Shown here in pieces: positions 34,880 to 43,498 of a stretch of DNA of 52,139 nt; the stretch's first letter is position 1; each line of letters opens with the position of its first letter. The stretch is from NCBI RefSeq assembly GCF_008373765.1, contig NZ_VUJW01000007.1, positions 2,501-54,639 of the forward strand, in the 5' to 3' direction. A model generated the notes under the pieces. It saw only the letters and a list, made by a program, of their open reading frames with translations. It was not told the origin of the DNA and made no database searches. The position numbers and the translations under genes are program-made. The DNA comes from Nocardioides antri. GTDB taxonomy: Bacteria > Actinomycetota > Actinomycetes > Propionibacteriales > Nocardioidaceae.

Positions 34880-37800
34880 ATGCGCATCGCGCTGCTGTCC
34901 ACGTCCGACACCGACCTGCTGTCCGCGCGGGCGAGTGGAGCCGACTACGTCCTCGCCAACCCGGCGCGGTGCGAGGTCGCCGACCTGGCGACGCTGGCCG
35001 GCTCTGCAGACCTCACCGTGGTGCGGCTGCTCGGCTCGCCGCAGGAGTACGACGCCGAGCTGGCCGCCGTGAAGCGCGCCGGTCGTCCGGTGGTGGTCCT
35101 CGGGGGCGAGCAGACGCCGGACGCGGCGCTGATGGCGGTCTCGACGGTCCCGGTCGGGATCGCGGCGGACGCGCACCGGTATCTGGTTGAGGGCGGGCCG
35201 GGGAACCTTGGCCAGCTGCACGCGTTCCTCTCGGACACGGTGCTGCTCACCGGCGAGGGGTTCGAGCCGCCGGAGGTGGTTCCGGCGTGGGGGTTCCTGG
35301 AGCGCGCTCCGCTGGTCGGGGCCCCTGAGCCTGTCGAAGGGGTCGAGACCGAGCTGCATCTCGACAAGCTCGATGAGCGAGCGCGGGTGGGAATCCTCTA
35401 CTACCGCGCGCACCAGATGAGCGGGAACACCGCCTTCGTGCACGCCCTGGCGGACGCCGTGGACGCCACGGGCGAGGCGGTCGCCGTACCGATCTTCGCC
35501 GGGTCGCTGCGCGCCGCGCCGGACGACCTGTTCGAGGCCCTCGGTTCGCTGGACGCGCTGGTCGTGACCGTGCTCGCGGCCGGCGGCACGGTGCCGGCCG
35601 ACGTGAGCGCCGGCGGCGACGACGAGACCTGGGACGTGGAGCGGATCGCCGCGCTCGACATCCCGGTTCTGCAGGGGCTCTGCCTCACCAGCAGCCGCGC
35701 CGAGTGGGAGGCGTCCGACGACGGCGTCAGCCCGCTCGACTCGGCCAGCCAGGTCGCGATCCCCGAGTTCGACGGCCGGATCATCACCGTGCCGTTCTCG
35801 TTCAAGGAGACCGACCCCGAGGACCCGGAGGCGCTGCCGCGCTACGTCGCCGACCCCGAGCGCTGCGGCCGGATCGCCGGGATCGCGGTCAACCACGCGC
35901 GGCTGCGCCGTACGCCCCCGGCCGAGCGGCGGCTCGCGCTGATGCTGTCGGCGTACCCCACCAAGCACGCCCGGATCGGCAACGCCGTCGGCCTCGACAC
36001 CCCGGTCTCGGCGGTCCGGATGCTGCGGCGGCTGCGCGACGCGGGCTACGACCTCGGGGTTTCGACAGGCTCAACCAGCGGAGCCTCGATCCTCGACATC
36101 ATCGACATGGAGGACGACACCGCCGCGGGGGACGCGCTGATCCATGCCCTCATCGCGGCGGGCGGCCAGGACGAGGAGTGGCTGACCAACGCCCGGCTCA
36201 CCGAGGCGCACGTCCGGGTCAGCGCGGACCAGTACCGCGCGTGGACCGAGGACCTGCCGGAGGACCTCCGCTCGAGCATGGTCGACGCGTGGGGTGAAGC
36301 GCCGGGGAAGCTGTTCGTCAACGAACAGCAGGAGATGGTGCTCGCCACCCTGCGGGCGGGCAACGTGGTCCTGATGATCCAGCCGCCGCGGGGCTTCGGC
36401 GAGAACCCGGTCGCGATCTACCACGACCCCGAGCTGCCGCCGAGCCACCACTACCTGGCGGCGTACCGCTGGGTCGAGAAGGGCTTCCAGGCGCACGCGG
36501 TCGTCCACCTCGGCAAGCACGGCTCGATGGAGTGGCTGCCGGGCAAGAACGCCGCACTGTCGGCGTCCTGCGCCACCGACGCCGCGATCGGGAACCTGCC
36601 GCTGATCTACCCCTTCCTCGTCAACGACCCCGGCGAGGGCGCCCAGGCCAAGCGTCGCGCGCACGCGACGATCGTCGACCACCTGGTGCCCCCGATGGCG
36701 CGCGCGGAGTCGTACGGCGACATCGCCCGTCTCGAGCAGCTGCTGGACGAGTACGGCAACATCGCGACGATGGACCCGGCCAAGCTGCCGGCCATCCGGG
36801 GCGAGATCTGGCAGCTGATGAAGACGGCGGAGATGCACCGGGACCTCGGGCTCGCTGATGATGCTGCGCGGCCGGACGATGAAGTCTTCGACGACTTCCT
36901 GCTCCACGTCGACGGCTGGCTCTGCGAGATCAAGGACGCGCAGATCCGGGACGGCCTCCACGTGCTCGGGGGCGCGCCGACCGGCGAGGCGAGGGTCAAC
37001 CTGGTGCTCGCGATCCTGCGGGCGGCCCAGGTGTGGGGTGGTCAGGCGCAGGCGGTGCCGGGGCTGCGTGCGGCGCTCGGGCTCAAGGAGGGGACCTCGA
37101 CAGGCTCGATCACCGGAAGGGCCGACGTCGACGCGATCGAGGCCCAGGCGCGGGCGCTGGTCGAGGCGATGGAGGACGCGGGTTGGGACCCGGCGGTCGT
37201 GACGGCACTGCACGACGACCCCGAGGTGCAGCGGGTCCTGGCGTTCGCCGCCACCGAGGTCGTGCCGCGGCTGGACCGGACGACCGACGAGCTCGACGCC
37301 GTGCTCCACGCCCTCGACGGGGGCTTCGTGCCCCCCGGGCCGTCCGGCTCGCCGCTGCGCGGCCTGGTCAACGTGCTGCCGACCGGCCGCAACTTCTACA
37401 CCGTCGACCCGCGCGCGGTCCCGTCGCGACTCGCGTGGCAGACCGGGCAGGCGATGGCCGACTCGCTGCTGCAGCGGTACCTCGACGATGAGGGCTCCTA
37501 CCCGGAGTCGGTGGGCCTGTCGGTGTGGGGCACGAGCGCGATGCGCACCTCGGGCGACGACATCGCCGAGGTCTTCGCGCTGCTCGGCGTACGGCCCGAG
37601 TGGGACGAGGCGTCGCGCCGGGTGCGGGACCTGGTCGTCGTGCCCCTGGAGGAGCTGGGCCGTCCCCGCATCGACGTGACGGTGCGGATCTCCGGGTTCT
37701 TCCGGGACGCGTTCCCGCACGTGGTCGGGCTGCTGGACGACGCCGTGCAGCTGGTCGCGGGCCTGGACGAGCCCGCCGACCAGAACTTCGTGCGCGCCCA

Positions 37801-38566
37801 CGCGCAGGCGGACCTGGCGGCCCACGGCGACCAGCGGCGCGCGACGACGAGGATCTTCGGCTCCAAGCCCGGTGCGTACGGCGCGGGGCTGCTGCAGGCT
37901 GTCGAGGCGGGCTCGTGGCGCGACGACAAGGACCTCGCCGAGGTCTACACCGCGTGGGGCGGGTTCGCCTACGGGCGCGGGCTCGACGGCGTGCCCGCCG
38001 CCGACGACATGCGCACGAACTACCGCCGGATCAAGGTCGCCGCCAAGAACGTCGACAGCCGCGAGCACGACATCGCGGACAGCGACGACTACTTCCAGTA
38101 CCACGGCGGCATGGTCGCCACGGTGCGGGCGCTGTCCGGTGCGGATCCGAAGGCGTACGTCGGCGACTCGACCTCGCCGGACGCAGTCCGCACGCGGACC
38201 CTGCAGGAGGAGACCAACCGCGTGTTCCGGGCCCGGGTGGTGAACCCGCGGTGGATCGGCGCGATGCAGCGGCACGGCTACAAGGGCGCGTTCGAGCAGG
38301 CGGCGACGGTGGACTACCTGTTCGGTTTCGACGCCACTGCGGGCGTGGTGCACGACTGGATGTACGAGGCGCTGGCGAAGGAGTACGTCCTCGACGAGAC
38401 CAACCAGGAGTTCCTGCGCCGGTCGAACCCGTGGGCGCTCCGCGGGATGGTCGAGCGGCTGCACGAGGCCGCGTCCCGCGGCCTGTGGGAGGAGCCCGAC
38501 GCCGAGGTGCTGGCCGCCCTGCAGGCGGTCTACCTGGAGGTCGAGGGCGACCTGGAGGACCGATGA
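34880..38566 (+). CDS. cobN: Aerobic cobaltochelatase subunit CobN
   Basis: The 1228-residue protein is the large subunit of the ATP-dependent cobaltochelatase that inserts Co2+ into hydrogenobyrinic acid a,c-diamide in aerobic cobalamin synthesis. CobN/BchH family blocks are visible, such as LSAYPTKHARIGNAVGLDTP, VVHLGKHGSMEWLPGKNAAL and a C-terminal YGAGLLQAVEAGSW segment. The length is normal. The ATG at 34880 has a strong GAGGAGGA site. The partner ATPase subunits are not in the window. Three short dispersed repeats with core TCGACAGGCTC are inserted in frame (see separate entries). The stop overlaps cobF as ATGA. Control is by the upstream riboswitch. Confidence 0.96.
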   Translation: MRIALLSTSDTDLLSARASGADYVLANPARCEVADLATLAGSADLTVVRLLGSPQEYDAELAAVKRAGRPVVVLGGEQTPDAALMAVSTVPVGIAADAHRYLVEGGPGNLGQLHAFLSDTVLLTGEGFEPPEVVPAWGFLERAPLVGAPEPVEGVETELHLDKLDERARVGILYYRAHQMSGNTAFVHALADAVDATGEAVAVPIFAGSLRAAPDDLFEALGSLDALVVTVLAAGGTVPADVSAGGDDETWDVERIAALDIPVLQGLCLTSSRAEWEASDDGVSPLDSASQVAIPEFDGRIITVPFSFKETDPEDPEALPRYVADPERCGRIAGIAVNHARLRRTPPAERRLALMLSAYPTKHARIGNAVGLDTPVSAVRMLRRLRDAGYDLGVSTGSTSGASILDIIDMEDDTAAGDALIHALIAAGGQDEEWLTNARLTEAHVRVSADQYRAWTEDLPEDLRSSMVDAWGEAPGKLFVNEQQEMVLATLRAGNVVLMIQPPRGFGENPVAIYHDPELPPSHHYLAAYRWVEKGFQAHAVVHLGKHGSMEWLPGKNAALSASCATDAAIGNLPLIYPFLVNDPGEGAQAKRRAHATIVDHLVPPMARAESYGDIARLEQLLDEYGNIATMDPAKLPAIRGEIWQLMKTAEMHRDLGLADDAARPDDEVFDDFLLHVDGWLCEIKDAQIRDGLHVLGGAPTGEARVNLVLAILRAAQVWGGQAQAVPGLRAALGLKEGTSTGSITGRADVDAIEAQARALVEAMEDAGWDPAVVTALHDDPEVQRVLAFAATEVVPRLDRTTDELDAVLHALDGGFVPPGPSGSPLRGLVNVLPTGRNFYTVDPRAVPSRLAWQTGQAMADSLLQRYLDDEGSYPESVGLSVWGTSAMRTSGDDIAEVFALLGVRPEWDEASRRVRDLVVVPLEELGRPRIDVTVRISGFFRDAFPHVVGLLDDAVQLVAGLDEPADQNFVRAHAQADLAAHGDQRRATTRIFGSKPGAYGAGLLQAVEAGSWRDDKDLAEVYTAWGGFAYGRGLDGVPAADDMRTNYRRIKVAAKNVDSREHDIADSDDYFQYHGGMVATVRALSGADPKAYVGDSTSPDAVRTRTLQEETNRVFRARVVNPRWIGAMQRHGYKGAFEQAATVDYLFGFDATAGVVHDWMYEALAKEYVLDETNQEFLRRSNPWALRGMVERLHEAASRGLWEEPDAEVLAALQAVYLEVEGDLEDR
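35323..35346 (-). repeat. Short dispersed repeat in cobN, copy 1
   Basis: The element reads CCCCTGAGCCTGTCGAAGGG and carries the core GAGCCTGTCGA (complement of TCGACAGGCTC) at 35328-35338. Its ends CCCC and GGGG are complementary. It codes for PEPVEGV in frame within cobN. Confidence 0.75.
36057..36081 (+). repeat. Short dispersed repeat in cobN, copy 2
   Basis: The core TCGACAGGCTC lies at 36062-36072 within GGTTTCGACAGGCTCAACCA, whose ends GGTT and AACC are complementary. It encodes a Ser/Thr/Gly-rich loop, STGSTSGAS, in frame. Confidence 0.75.
37092..37118 (+). repeat. Short dispersed repeat in cobN, copy 3
   Basis: The core TCGACAGGCTC is at 37097-37107, followed by GATCACCGG, a more diverged flank than copies 1 and 2. 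It encodes STGSITG in frame, very similar to the loop from copy 2. Confidence 0.65.
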
Positions 38567-39291
38567 CCGCGCGGCTGCACGTGCTCGGGATGGGCATGGG
38601 ACCGCAGCACGTGACTCCGGAGGTCGCGAACGCGCTGCGCTCCTGCGACTACGTGCTCGCCCTGGCGAAGCGACCGGACGACGAGCTGGTCGCGGTCCGG
38701 CAGGAGGTGTGCGCGGCCCACGGCGTCCCGCTCGTCGTGCTGGACGACCCGGAGCGTGACCGGTCGCCGGGCCTGGACCGCGCAGCCTACGAAGGGGCAG
38801 TCGCGGACTGGTACGCCGCCCGGCTGGCCGTCTACCGCCAGGCGATCGAGGAGCGGGGCGGTGTGGCCGGGATGCTGGTGTGGGGCGACCCCTCGCTCTA
38901 CGACGGCACGCTTCGGGTGGTCACCGACCTGGGCCTGCCCTACCAGGTGTGGCCGGGGATCAGCGCCCCGCAGGTGCTCGCGGCGCGGCACCGGATCGTG
39001 CTGCACGAGGTCGGGCGGCCGGTGCACGTGACTCCCGCCCGCCGGCTGCGCGAGGCGGTCGCCGCCGGGCAGGAGAACCTCGTCGTCATGCTGACCGCGG
39101 GCGTCGACCTCGACGGGCTCGACGACTGGACGATCTGGTGGGGCGCCAACCTCGGCGGCGTCGGTGAGCGGCTGGTGGGCGGGCGGGTCGGGGACGTGGC
39201 CGACGACATCGCCGCCGCGCGTGCGGCGGCGAAGGCCGAGGCCGGCTGGGTGATGGACCTCTTCCTGCTGCGACGGGGCGGGCAGGCGTGA
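38563..39291 (+). CDS. cobF: Precorrin-6A synthase (deacetylating)
   Basis: The 242-residue protein is a SAM-dependent tetrapyrrole methylase. It starts LHVLGMGMGPQHVTPEVANA, has a GMLVWGDPSLYDGTLR motif and a WPGISAPQVLAARH block. This combination is that of CobF, which methylates C-1 and removes the acetyl group in the aerobic pathway. The ATG overlaps the cobN stop (ATGA), and its own stop overlaps cobQ, indicating coupled translation. Confidence 0.93.
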   Translation: MTARLHVLGMGMGPQHVTPEVANALRSCDYVLALAKRPDDELVAVRQEVCAAHGVPLVVLDDPERDRSPGLDRAAYEGAVADWYAARLAVYRQAIEERGGVAGMLVWGDPSLYDGTLRVVTDLGLPYQVWPGISAPQVLAARHRIVLHEVGRPVHVTPARRLREAVAAGQENLVVMLTAGVDLDGLDDWTIWWGANLGGVGERLVGGRVGDVADDIAAARAAAKAEAGWVMDLFLLRRGGQA

Positions 39292-40667
39292 GTGCGCTGC
39301 TCGTCGCCGGCATGACGTCCGACGCCGGCAAGAGCGTGGTGGTGACCGGCCTCTGCCGGGCGCTGGCGAGGCGCGGGATCGGGGTGGCGCCGTACAAGGC
39401 GCAGAACATGTCGAACAACTCGATGGTGGTCGTGGACGCCGACGGCGTCGCGGGCGAGATCGGCCGTGCGCAGTGGGTGCAGGCGCTCGCGGCCGGGGTC
39501 GAGCCGGAGGTGGCGATGAACCCCGTCCTGCTCAAGCCGGGCAGCGACCGCCGCAGCCACGTGGTGCGGATGGGGCGGCCCGACGGGGAGATCTCGGCGC
39601 GGGACTTCACGTCGGGGCGGGAGCGGCTGGCGACGTCGGCGTTCGCGGCGTTCGACGACCTGCGGTCGCGCTTCGAACTGGTGGTGGCGGAGGGCGCGGG
39701 CAGCCCGGCGGAGATCAACCTGCGGGCGTCGGACTACGTCAACATGGGGCTCGCCCGGCACGGCGACGTGCCGACGGTCGTGGTCGGCGACATCGACCGC
39801 GGCGGGTGGTTCGCGTCGGCGTACGGCACGCTGATGCTGCTCGACGAGGCGGACCGGGCGCTGGTCAAGGGCTTCGTGGTCAACAAGTTCCGCGGTGACC
39901 TGGACCTGTTGCGGCCGGGCCTGGCGGACCTGGAGCAGCGGACGGACCGGCCGACGTACGGCGTCCTCCCGTGGCACCCCGATCTCTGGCTCGACTCCGA
40001 GGACGCGCTCGACCTGGAAGGGCGGCGGTCGGCGGAGGGCGCGCGGACGGTGGCCGTGGTGCGGCTGCCGCGGATCAGCAACTTCACCGACGTCGACGCG
40101 CTCGGCCTCGAGCCGGGGCTGGACGTCGTGTTCGCGTCCGACCCGGCGCGGCTGGCCGAGGCCGACCTGGTGGTCCTGCCGGGGACGCGCTCGACGGTCG
40201 CCGACCTGGCCTGGCTGCGGTCACGCGGGCTGGACCGGGCGATCGTCGCGCACGCCCGGGCGGGCCGGCCGGTGCTGGGCATCTGCGGCGGCTGCCAGAT
40301 GCTGGGCCGGTCGATCGCCGACCCTGCAGGGGTCGAGGGTCCGGCCGGGTCGGTGGTCGAGGGGCTCGGGCTGCTCGACCTGACCACGTCGTTCGCTGCC
40401 GAGAAGACCCTGCGGCTGCGCGAGCCGGCCGGCTACGAGATCCATCACGGCCGGGTGACGGGGGAGACCCGCGCCGGGTCGGTGACGGGGACGATGGTGC
40501 ACGGCTCGCTCGAGGACGACGGTGTCCGGTCGGCGTACCTCCTCGAGGCGCTGGGCGTGCAGTCCACCGCGTCGTTCCCGAAGGCCCGTGAGCGGCGGTT
40601 GGACGTGCTCGGCGACCTGGTCGAGGAGCACCTCGACGTCGACGCGCTGCTGGGGCTCACGCGGTGA
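39288..40667 (+). CDS. cobQ: Cobyric acid synthase
   Basis: The 459-residue glutamine-dependent amidase amidates cobyrinic acid a,c-diamide side chains using ATP. The N-terminal P-loop-like [15 protein letters not shown] is followed by the family signature [11 protein letters not shown]. The C-terminal half is a type 1 glutamine amidotransferase with Cys in [10 protein letters not shown] and His in YEIHHGRV. The length is normal for CobQ. The GTG start at 39288 overlaps the cobF stop as GTGA. Confidence 0.96.
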   Translation: MSALLVAGMTSDAGKSVVVTGLCRALARRGIGVAPYKAQNMSNNSMVVVDADGVAGEIGRAQWVQALAAGVEPEVAMNPVLLKPGSDRRSHVVRMGRPDGEISARDFTSGRERLATSAFAAFDDLRSRFELVVAEGAGSPAEINLRASDYVNMGLARHGDVPTVVVGDIDRGGWFASAYGTLMLLDEADRALVKGFVVNKFRGDLDLLRPGLADLEQRTDRPTYGVLPWHPDLWLDSEDALDLEGRRSAEGARTVAVVRLPRISNFTDVDALGLEPGLDVVFASDPARLAEADLVVLPGTRSTVADLAWLRSRGLDRAIVAHARAGRPVLGICGGCQMLGRSIADPAGVEGPAGSVVEGLGLLDLTTSFAAEKTLRLREPAGYEIHHGRVTGETRAGSVTGTMVHGSLEDDGVRSAYLLEALGVQSTASFPKARERRLDVLGDLVEEHLDVDALLGLTR

Positions 40668-41404
40668 CGGTCCTCGTCCTCGGCGGCACGTCGGAGGCCC
40701 GGGAGCTCGCCGCGCTGCTGGTGGACGCGGGGGTGCGGGTGGTCACCTCGTTGGCCGGCCGGGTCGCGGAGCCGCGGCTCCCCGTCGGCGACGTGCGGAT
40801 CGGTGGGTTCGGCGGAGTCGCCGGGCTCCGCGCGGCGCTGGGGGACTACGACGTCGTCGTCGATGCCACCCATCCCTTCGCGACGGGGATGACGGCGAAC
40901 GCCGCCGCCGCCTGCCCGGCCGAGGGCGTACCGCTGCTCCGGCTCGAGCGGCCCGGCTGGGCCGATCGCTCGCAGCCCTCGTGGACGTGGGTGGACTCGC
41001 ACGAGCAGGCGGCTGCGACCGCGGCTGGCCTGGGGCAGCGGCCGTTCCTCACCGTCGGCCGCCAGGAGCTCGGCCGGTTCGTGCCGGCGCTCGGCGAGCT
41101 GGCGGCGTTGGCGCGGGTCGTCGACGTGCCCCCCGTCGCGCTCCCCGCGACCTGGACCCTGCTGACGTCCCGCGGTCCCTACGCCCTCGACGGGGAACGG
41201 GCGCTCATGCGCGACCACGGCACCGACGTGCTGGTCACCAAGGACTCCGGCGGTTCCTACACCTGGCCGAAGATGGAGGCCGCCGCCGAGCTCGGCGTCC
41301 CGGTCGTCGTCGTACGACGCGCGCCGGGCCCGGAGGGGGTGGAGACCGTCACCGAGGTCGCCGCCGCTGCCGCATGGTGCGTGGCCACGCTGACCCGCCG
41401 CTGA
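40664..41404 (+). CDS. cobK: Precorrin-6A reductase
   Basis: The 246-residue protein has the CobK/CbiJ pattern. The N-terminus is [17 protein letters not shown], then [24 protein letters not shown], and the C-terminal VTKDSGG motif. It reduces precorrin-6A to precorrin-6B with NADPH. The GTG start overlaps cobQ as GTGA, and it is the last gene of the cobN-cobF-cobQ-cobK unit. With CobF and CobN it indicates the aerobic (late cobalt insertion) pathway. Confidence 0.94.
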   Translation: MTVLVLGGTSEARELAALLVDAGVRVVTSLAGRVAEPRLPVGDVRIGGFGGVAGLRAALGDYDVVVDATHPFATGMTANAAAACPAEGVPLLRLERPGWADRSQPSWTWVDSHEQAAATAAGLGQRPFLTVGRQELGRFVPALGELAALARVVDVPPVALPATWTLLTSRGPYALDGERALMRDHGTDVLVTKDSGGSYTWPKMEAAAELGVPVVVVRRAPGPEGVETVTEVAAAAAWCVATLTRR

Positions 41405-41469
41405 GGCCAGGGAAGAAATGGTCGTCGCGTGACGCTGTACGACCTACAGTTGGGGGAGGAGGCACTCCG

Positions 41470-41790
41470 ATGAGCGTCATGCACATCTCGACCGCGACCC
41501 GGTCCTACGTGCGCTCGGTGGAGCGGGTGGCGGCGAAGTCGTCGAACGCCCGAGAGACCGAGCGACTCCTCACCGCGGCGGTGAGCATGCGGATCGCGCT
41601 CGAGATGCTTCCCGAGGGCTCGCCGCACCAGCTGTTCGAGCTGCGCCGTCGCGCCGCGGCCATCGCCGCGATCCCGCCGGTCGGGTCGTCCGCCCACACC
41701 GCGCTCCTGGCGGCTCACGCCGTCTACGCCGAGCGGGCCGCCGAGTGGGCGCTCGCGCACGGCCTCGGCACGAGGCCGGCGCCGGTCTGA
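41470..41790 (+). CDS. Small hypothetical protein, helical
   Basis: The 106-residue protein is alanine- and arginine-rich and predicted mainly helical, with segments such as SYVRSVERVAAKSSNARETE. There is no signal, membrane segment or cysteine. The ATG at 41470 is chosen from a much longer open frame because of the GGGGGAGGAGGC site just upstream and a TACAGT hexamer about 30 bp before the start. Upstream codons are cobK shadow. The family is not recognised. Confidence 0.72.
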   Translation: MSVMHISTATRSYVRSVERVAAKSSNARETERLLTAAVSMRIALEMLPEGSPHQLFELRRRAAAIAAIPPVGSSAHTALLAAHAVYAERAAEWALAHGLGTRPAPV

Positions 41791-41821
41791 ACCGGGTCGA
41801 GCCACGGTCCGTCGGTCGCGG

Positions 41822-41977
41822 TCAGGCGGCGGCGAGGACGGTTCCCGGCAGCGCGTTCACCGGGCAGGCGCAGGTGTCGCTGCACGGCAGGTAGGTGTGC
41901 ACGGCGTGCCCGCATCCGTGGCACGGCAGGTCGTGGGACAGGTGCTGGGTGCTGGTGCTCTCGTCGGTGATCCACAT
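41822..41977 (-). CDS. Cys/His-rich small protein
   Basis: The predicted 51-residue protein has a CHGCGH knuckle (Cys19, Cys22) and CSDTCAC (Cys32, Cys36, Cys38) with His20, His24 and His27. This could bind zinc, or iron-sulfur or copper. The ATG at 41977 has a near-perfect AGGAGGCAAGACC ribosome-binding site, so the longer open frame from 42049 is not used. It stands divergent to the next hypothetical gene. No family assignment is possible from what I can see. Confidence 0.75.
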   Translation of the reverse strand: MWITDESTSTQHLSHDLPCHGCGHAVHTYLPCSDTCACPVNALPGTVLAAA

Positions 41978-42105
41978 GGTCTTGCCTCCTGTTCGTGCGG
42001 CGGGTGGTGCCTCACCCTGTCGACGAACCAGGTGGGCCGATTTCGACACCCTCCTGAGAAAAGTCCTGACCGATCTCCTGACTCCGCCGGGCTACGGTGT
42101 CGGGC

Positions 42106-42462
42106 ATGGCGCGCTACGAGGTCAACGACGCGGCGGTAGCGAAGGCGCGGAGCATGATCGCCGGCCGGCAGTACGTCCTCGACAGCGACTGGGGTGACGT
42201 GCAGCCGGGTGCGGAGGAGGGCAACGCCTTCCTCGAGCGCCACTCGTGGGCCGACTACGCCGCCTGGCACCTCGGGCTGACGGTCGGCGCCAACGACGGG
42301 ACGAAGGCGCGCTACGCCTTCGTGTACGGCGACTTCCGGCGGGTCCACCGCAGCGGTCTCATCGCGTGCGTCTACCGCGCCGCGGAGTGGCGTCACAAAC
42401 AGGTGGAGCTCGCGGCCCACGACCTCTTGCAGACGCTTGACCGGGCGGCCGGGATCGAGTGA
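42106..42462 (+). CDS. Conserved-looking hypothetical protein
   Basis: The 118-residue soluble protein is rich in aromatic residues (RHSWADYAAWHLGL, RYAFVYGDFRRVHRSG). It ends in a helix, AAHDLLQTLDRAAG. The ATG lies 7 nt after a TACGGT hexamer, so a leaderless start at 42106 is preferred over the GTG three codons earlier. The compositional bias fits a compact globular protein. I do not recognise a named domain. Confidence 0.75.
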   Translation: MARYEVNDAAVAKARSMIAGRQYVLDSDWGDVQPGAEEGNAFLERHSWADYAAWHLGLTVGANDGTKARYAFVYGDFRRVHRSGLIACVYRAAEWRHKQVELAAHDLLQTLDRAAGIE

Positions 42463-42487
42463 GGGCTGCCCGAACGCAAAGTCTTGT

Positions 42488-42512
42488 GGTTTACCTCCGG
42501 GTGAGTGGGTAT
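42488..42512 (+). promoter_or_regulatory. Sigma-F/sigma-B type stress promoter
   Basis: GGTTT at 42488-42492 and GGGTAT at 42507-42512 are separated by 14 bp. This matches the actinobacterial sigma-F/B/H-group consensus (GGTTT, about 14-17 bp, GGGTAT). It lies 38 bp upstream of the small ORF at 42550. Confidence 0.7.
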
Positions 42513-42549
42513 CAGGGGCGAGGGGCACAACCTTCCGACGGAGCAACCC

Positions 42550-42660
42550 ATGACTCACTGCGGATGCCACGAGGACTACCACGAGCTGGGAGTCCACCGA
42601 CCCGGTTACGAACCGAACCACCCGCCCGACGGTCCACCGATCGTCGAGTTCGCGGCTTAG
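42550..42660 (+). CDS. 36-residue His/Pro-rich microprotein
   Basis: The short frame encodes a 36-residue protein starting MTHCGCHEDYHELGVHRPGY, with two Cys and five His in the first half and a proline-rich second half. It is too short for automatic calling. The support is a GACGGAGC ribosome-binding site 6-13 nt upstream and a good sigma-F/B promoter at 42488-42512. It ends 12 bp before the stop of the convergent peptidase gene. The Cys/His pattern suggests metal binding, but the sequence alone does not prove it. Confidence 0.55.
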   Translation: MTHCGCHEDYHELGVHRPGYEPNHPPDGPPIVEFAA

Positions 42661-42672
42661 CCGGACCCGCCG

Positions 42673-43452
42673 TCAGCGGTGCCGGGACGCGTCCCAGATC
42701 GAGAGGACCTGGCGCGGCGCGGTGACCTGCATGCGCCGGCGGCTCGGACGGGCGCCGTACTCCACCGTCAGCGCCGTGCCGCCACGGAGCCGGTAGTTGT
42801 ACCAGCCGGTCATCGTGCCGTGGCAGACGCCGCCGCAGGTGAACGACTTGCGCGGCAGGTTGAGTGCACGCGCCACCCGTCGCGAGAAGGCCCTGTTCTT
42901 CGTGGCCGTGTCGACGCCGTACAACGGCTGGTGGAAGCTGAGGATCCACTTCGGCCGGATGCTCCTCAGGAACCGCATGACCGCCCGCGTCTCCGGCTCC
43001 GAGGAGGGGCGGGGCCCTGACTCGTAGGGTCCGTCGAGGTCGGTCCAGTTGTAGGGGAAGTTGCGGTTGAGGTCGACACCGCGGGCGTTCTTGCGCGTGC
43101 CGCGCACGAGACCGTCGGGGTTGTACGTCGGCAGCACCCAAAGGTTGATCCCGTGGATCGGCCGGCCGTCGCGCAGGCTGGTGAGGATCTGGCGGGTGTG
43201 CGGCTCGTCGCCGTGCATGGTCGAGATCAACAGGACCTTCGGCTTGCCCGTCTCGCCGAGGTGCCAGGCGACGATCGGCCGACCGCGGACGGAGCGACCG
43301 ATCACCCGCTTGCCGATCACCGCCGGCCCGTCCTCGACCGCGCCACGAGCGGTGACGACACCCGGTGTGGCCGGCGTGGCCGGCGCGGTCGGCGCGGCCA
43401 GCAGCGCCGATCCGATCATCGCGGTGGTGGCGAGCACGAGCCGGGTGCGCAT
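42673..43452 (-). CDS. Secreted M14-family zinc carboxypeptidase
   Basis: The 259-residue protein has a signal peptide (LVLATTAMIGSALLAAPTAP) and the M14 metal site HGDE (His80, Glu83) with His174 in SFHQP. The Arg/Asn pair is in DLNRNFP, and the catalytic Glu231 lies in VEYG. The small size and the STMHGDEP motif resemble murein-peptide amidases (MpaA-like) more than digestive carboxypeptidases, so it may trim cell-wall peptides outside the cell. Cys206 and Cys210 may form a disulfide. The ATG at 43452 is favoured by the signal peptide; an upstream Arg-rich extension is shadow. Confidence 0.88.
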   Translation of the reverse strand: MRTRLVLATTAMIGSALLAAPTAPATPATPGVVTARGAVEDGPAVIGKRVIGRSVRGRPIVAWHLGETGKPKVLLISTMHGDEPHTRQILTSLRDGRPIHGINLWVLPTYNPDGLVRGTRKNARGVDLNRNFPYNWTDLDGPYESGPRPSSEPETRAVMRFLRSIRPKWILSFHQPLYGVDTATKNRAFSRRVARALNLPRKSFTCGGVCHGTMTGWYNYRLRGGTALTVEYGARPSRRRMQVTAPRQVLSIWDASRHR

Positions 43453-43498
43453 GGCCGTCGAGCGTACGGCGAAACGGCGGCCCGGTCCTGGAGATCGT

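Noticed and set aside
36071-38464. A 797-codon minus-strand open frame opposite cobN
   Set aside because: It is a shadow frame; cobN on the plus strand has clear family motifs and operon context.
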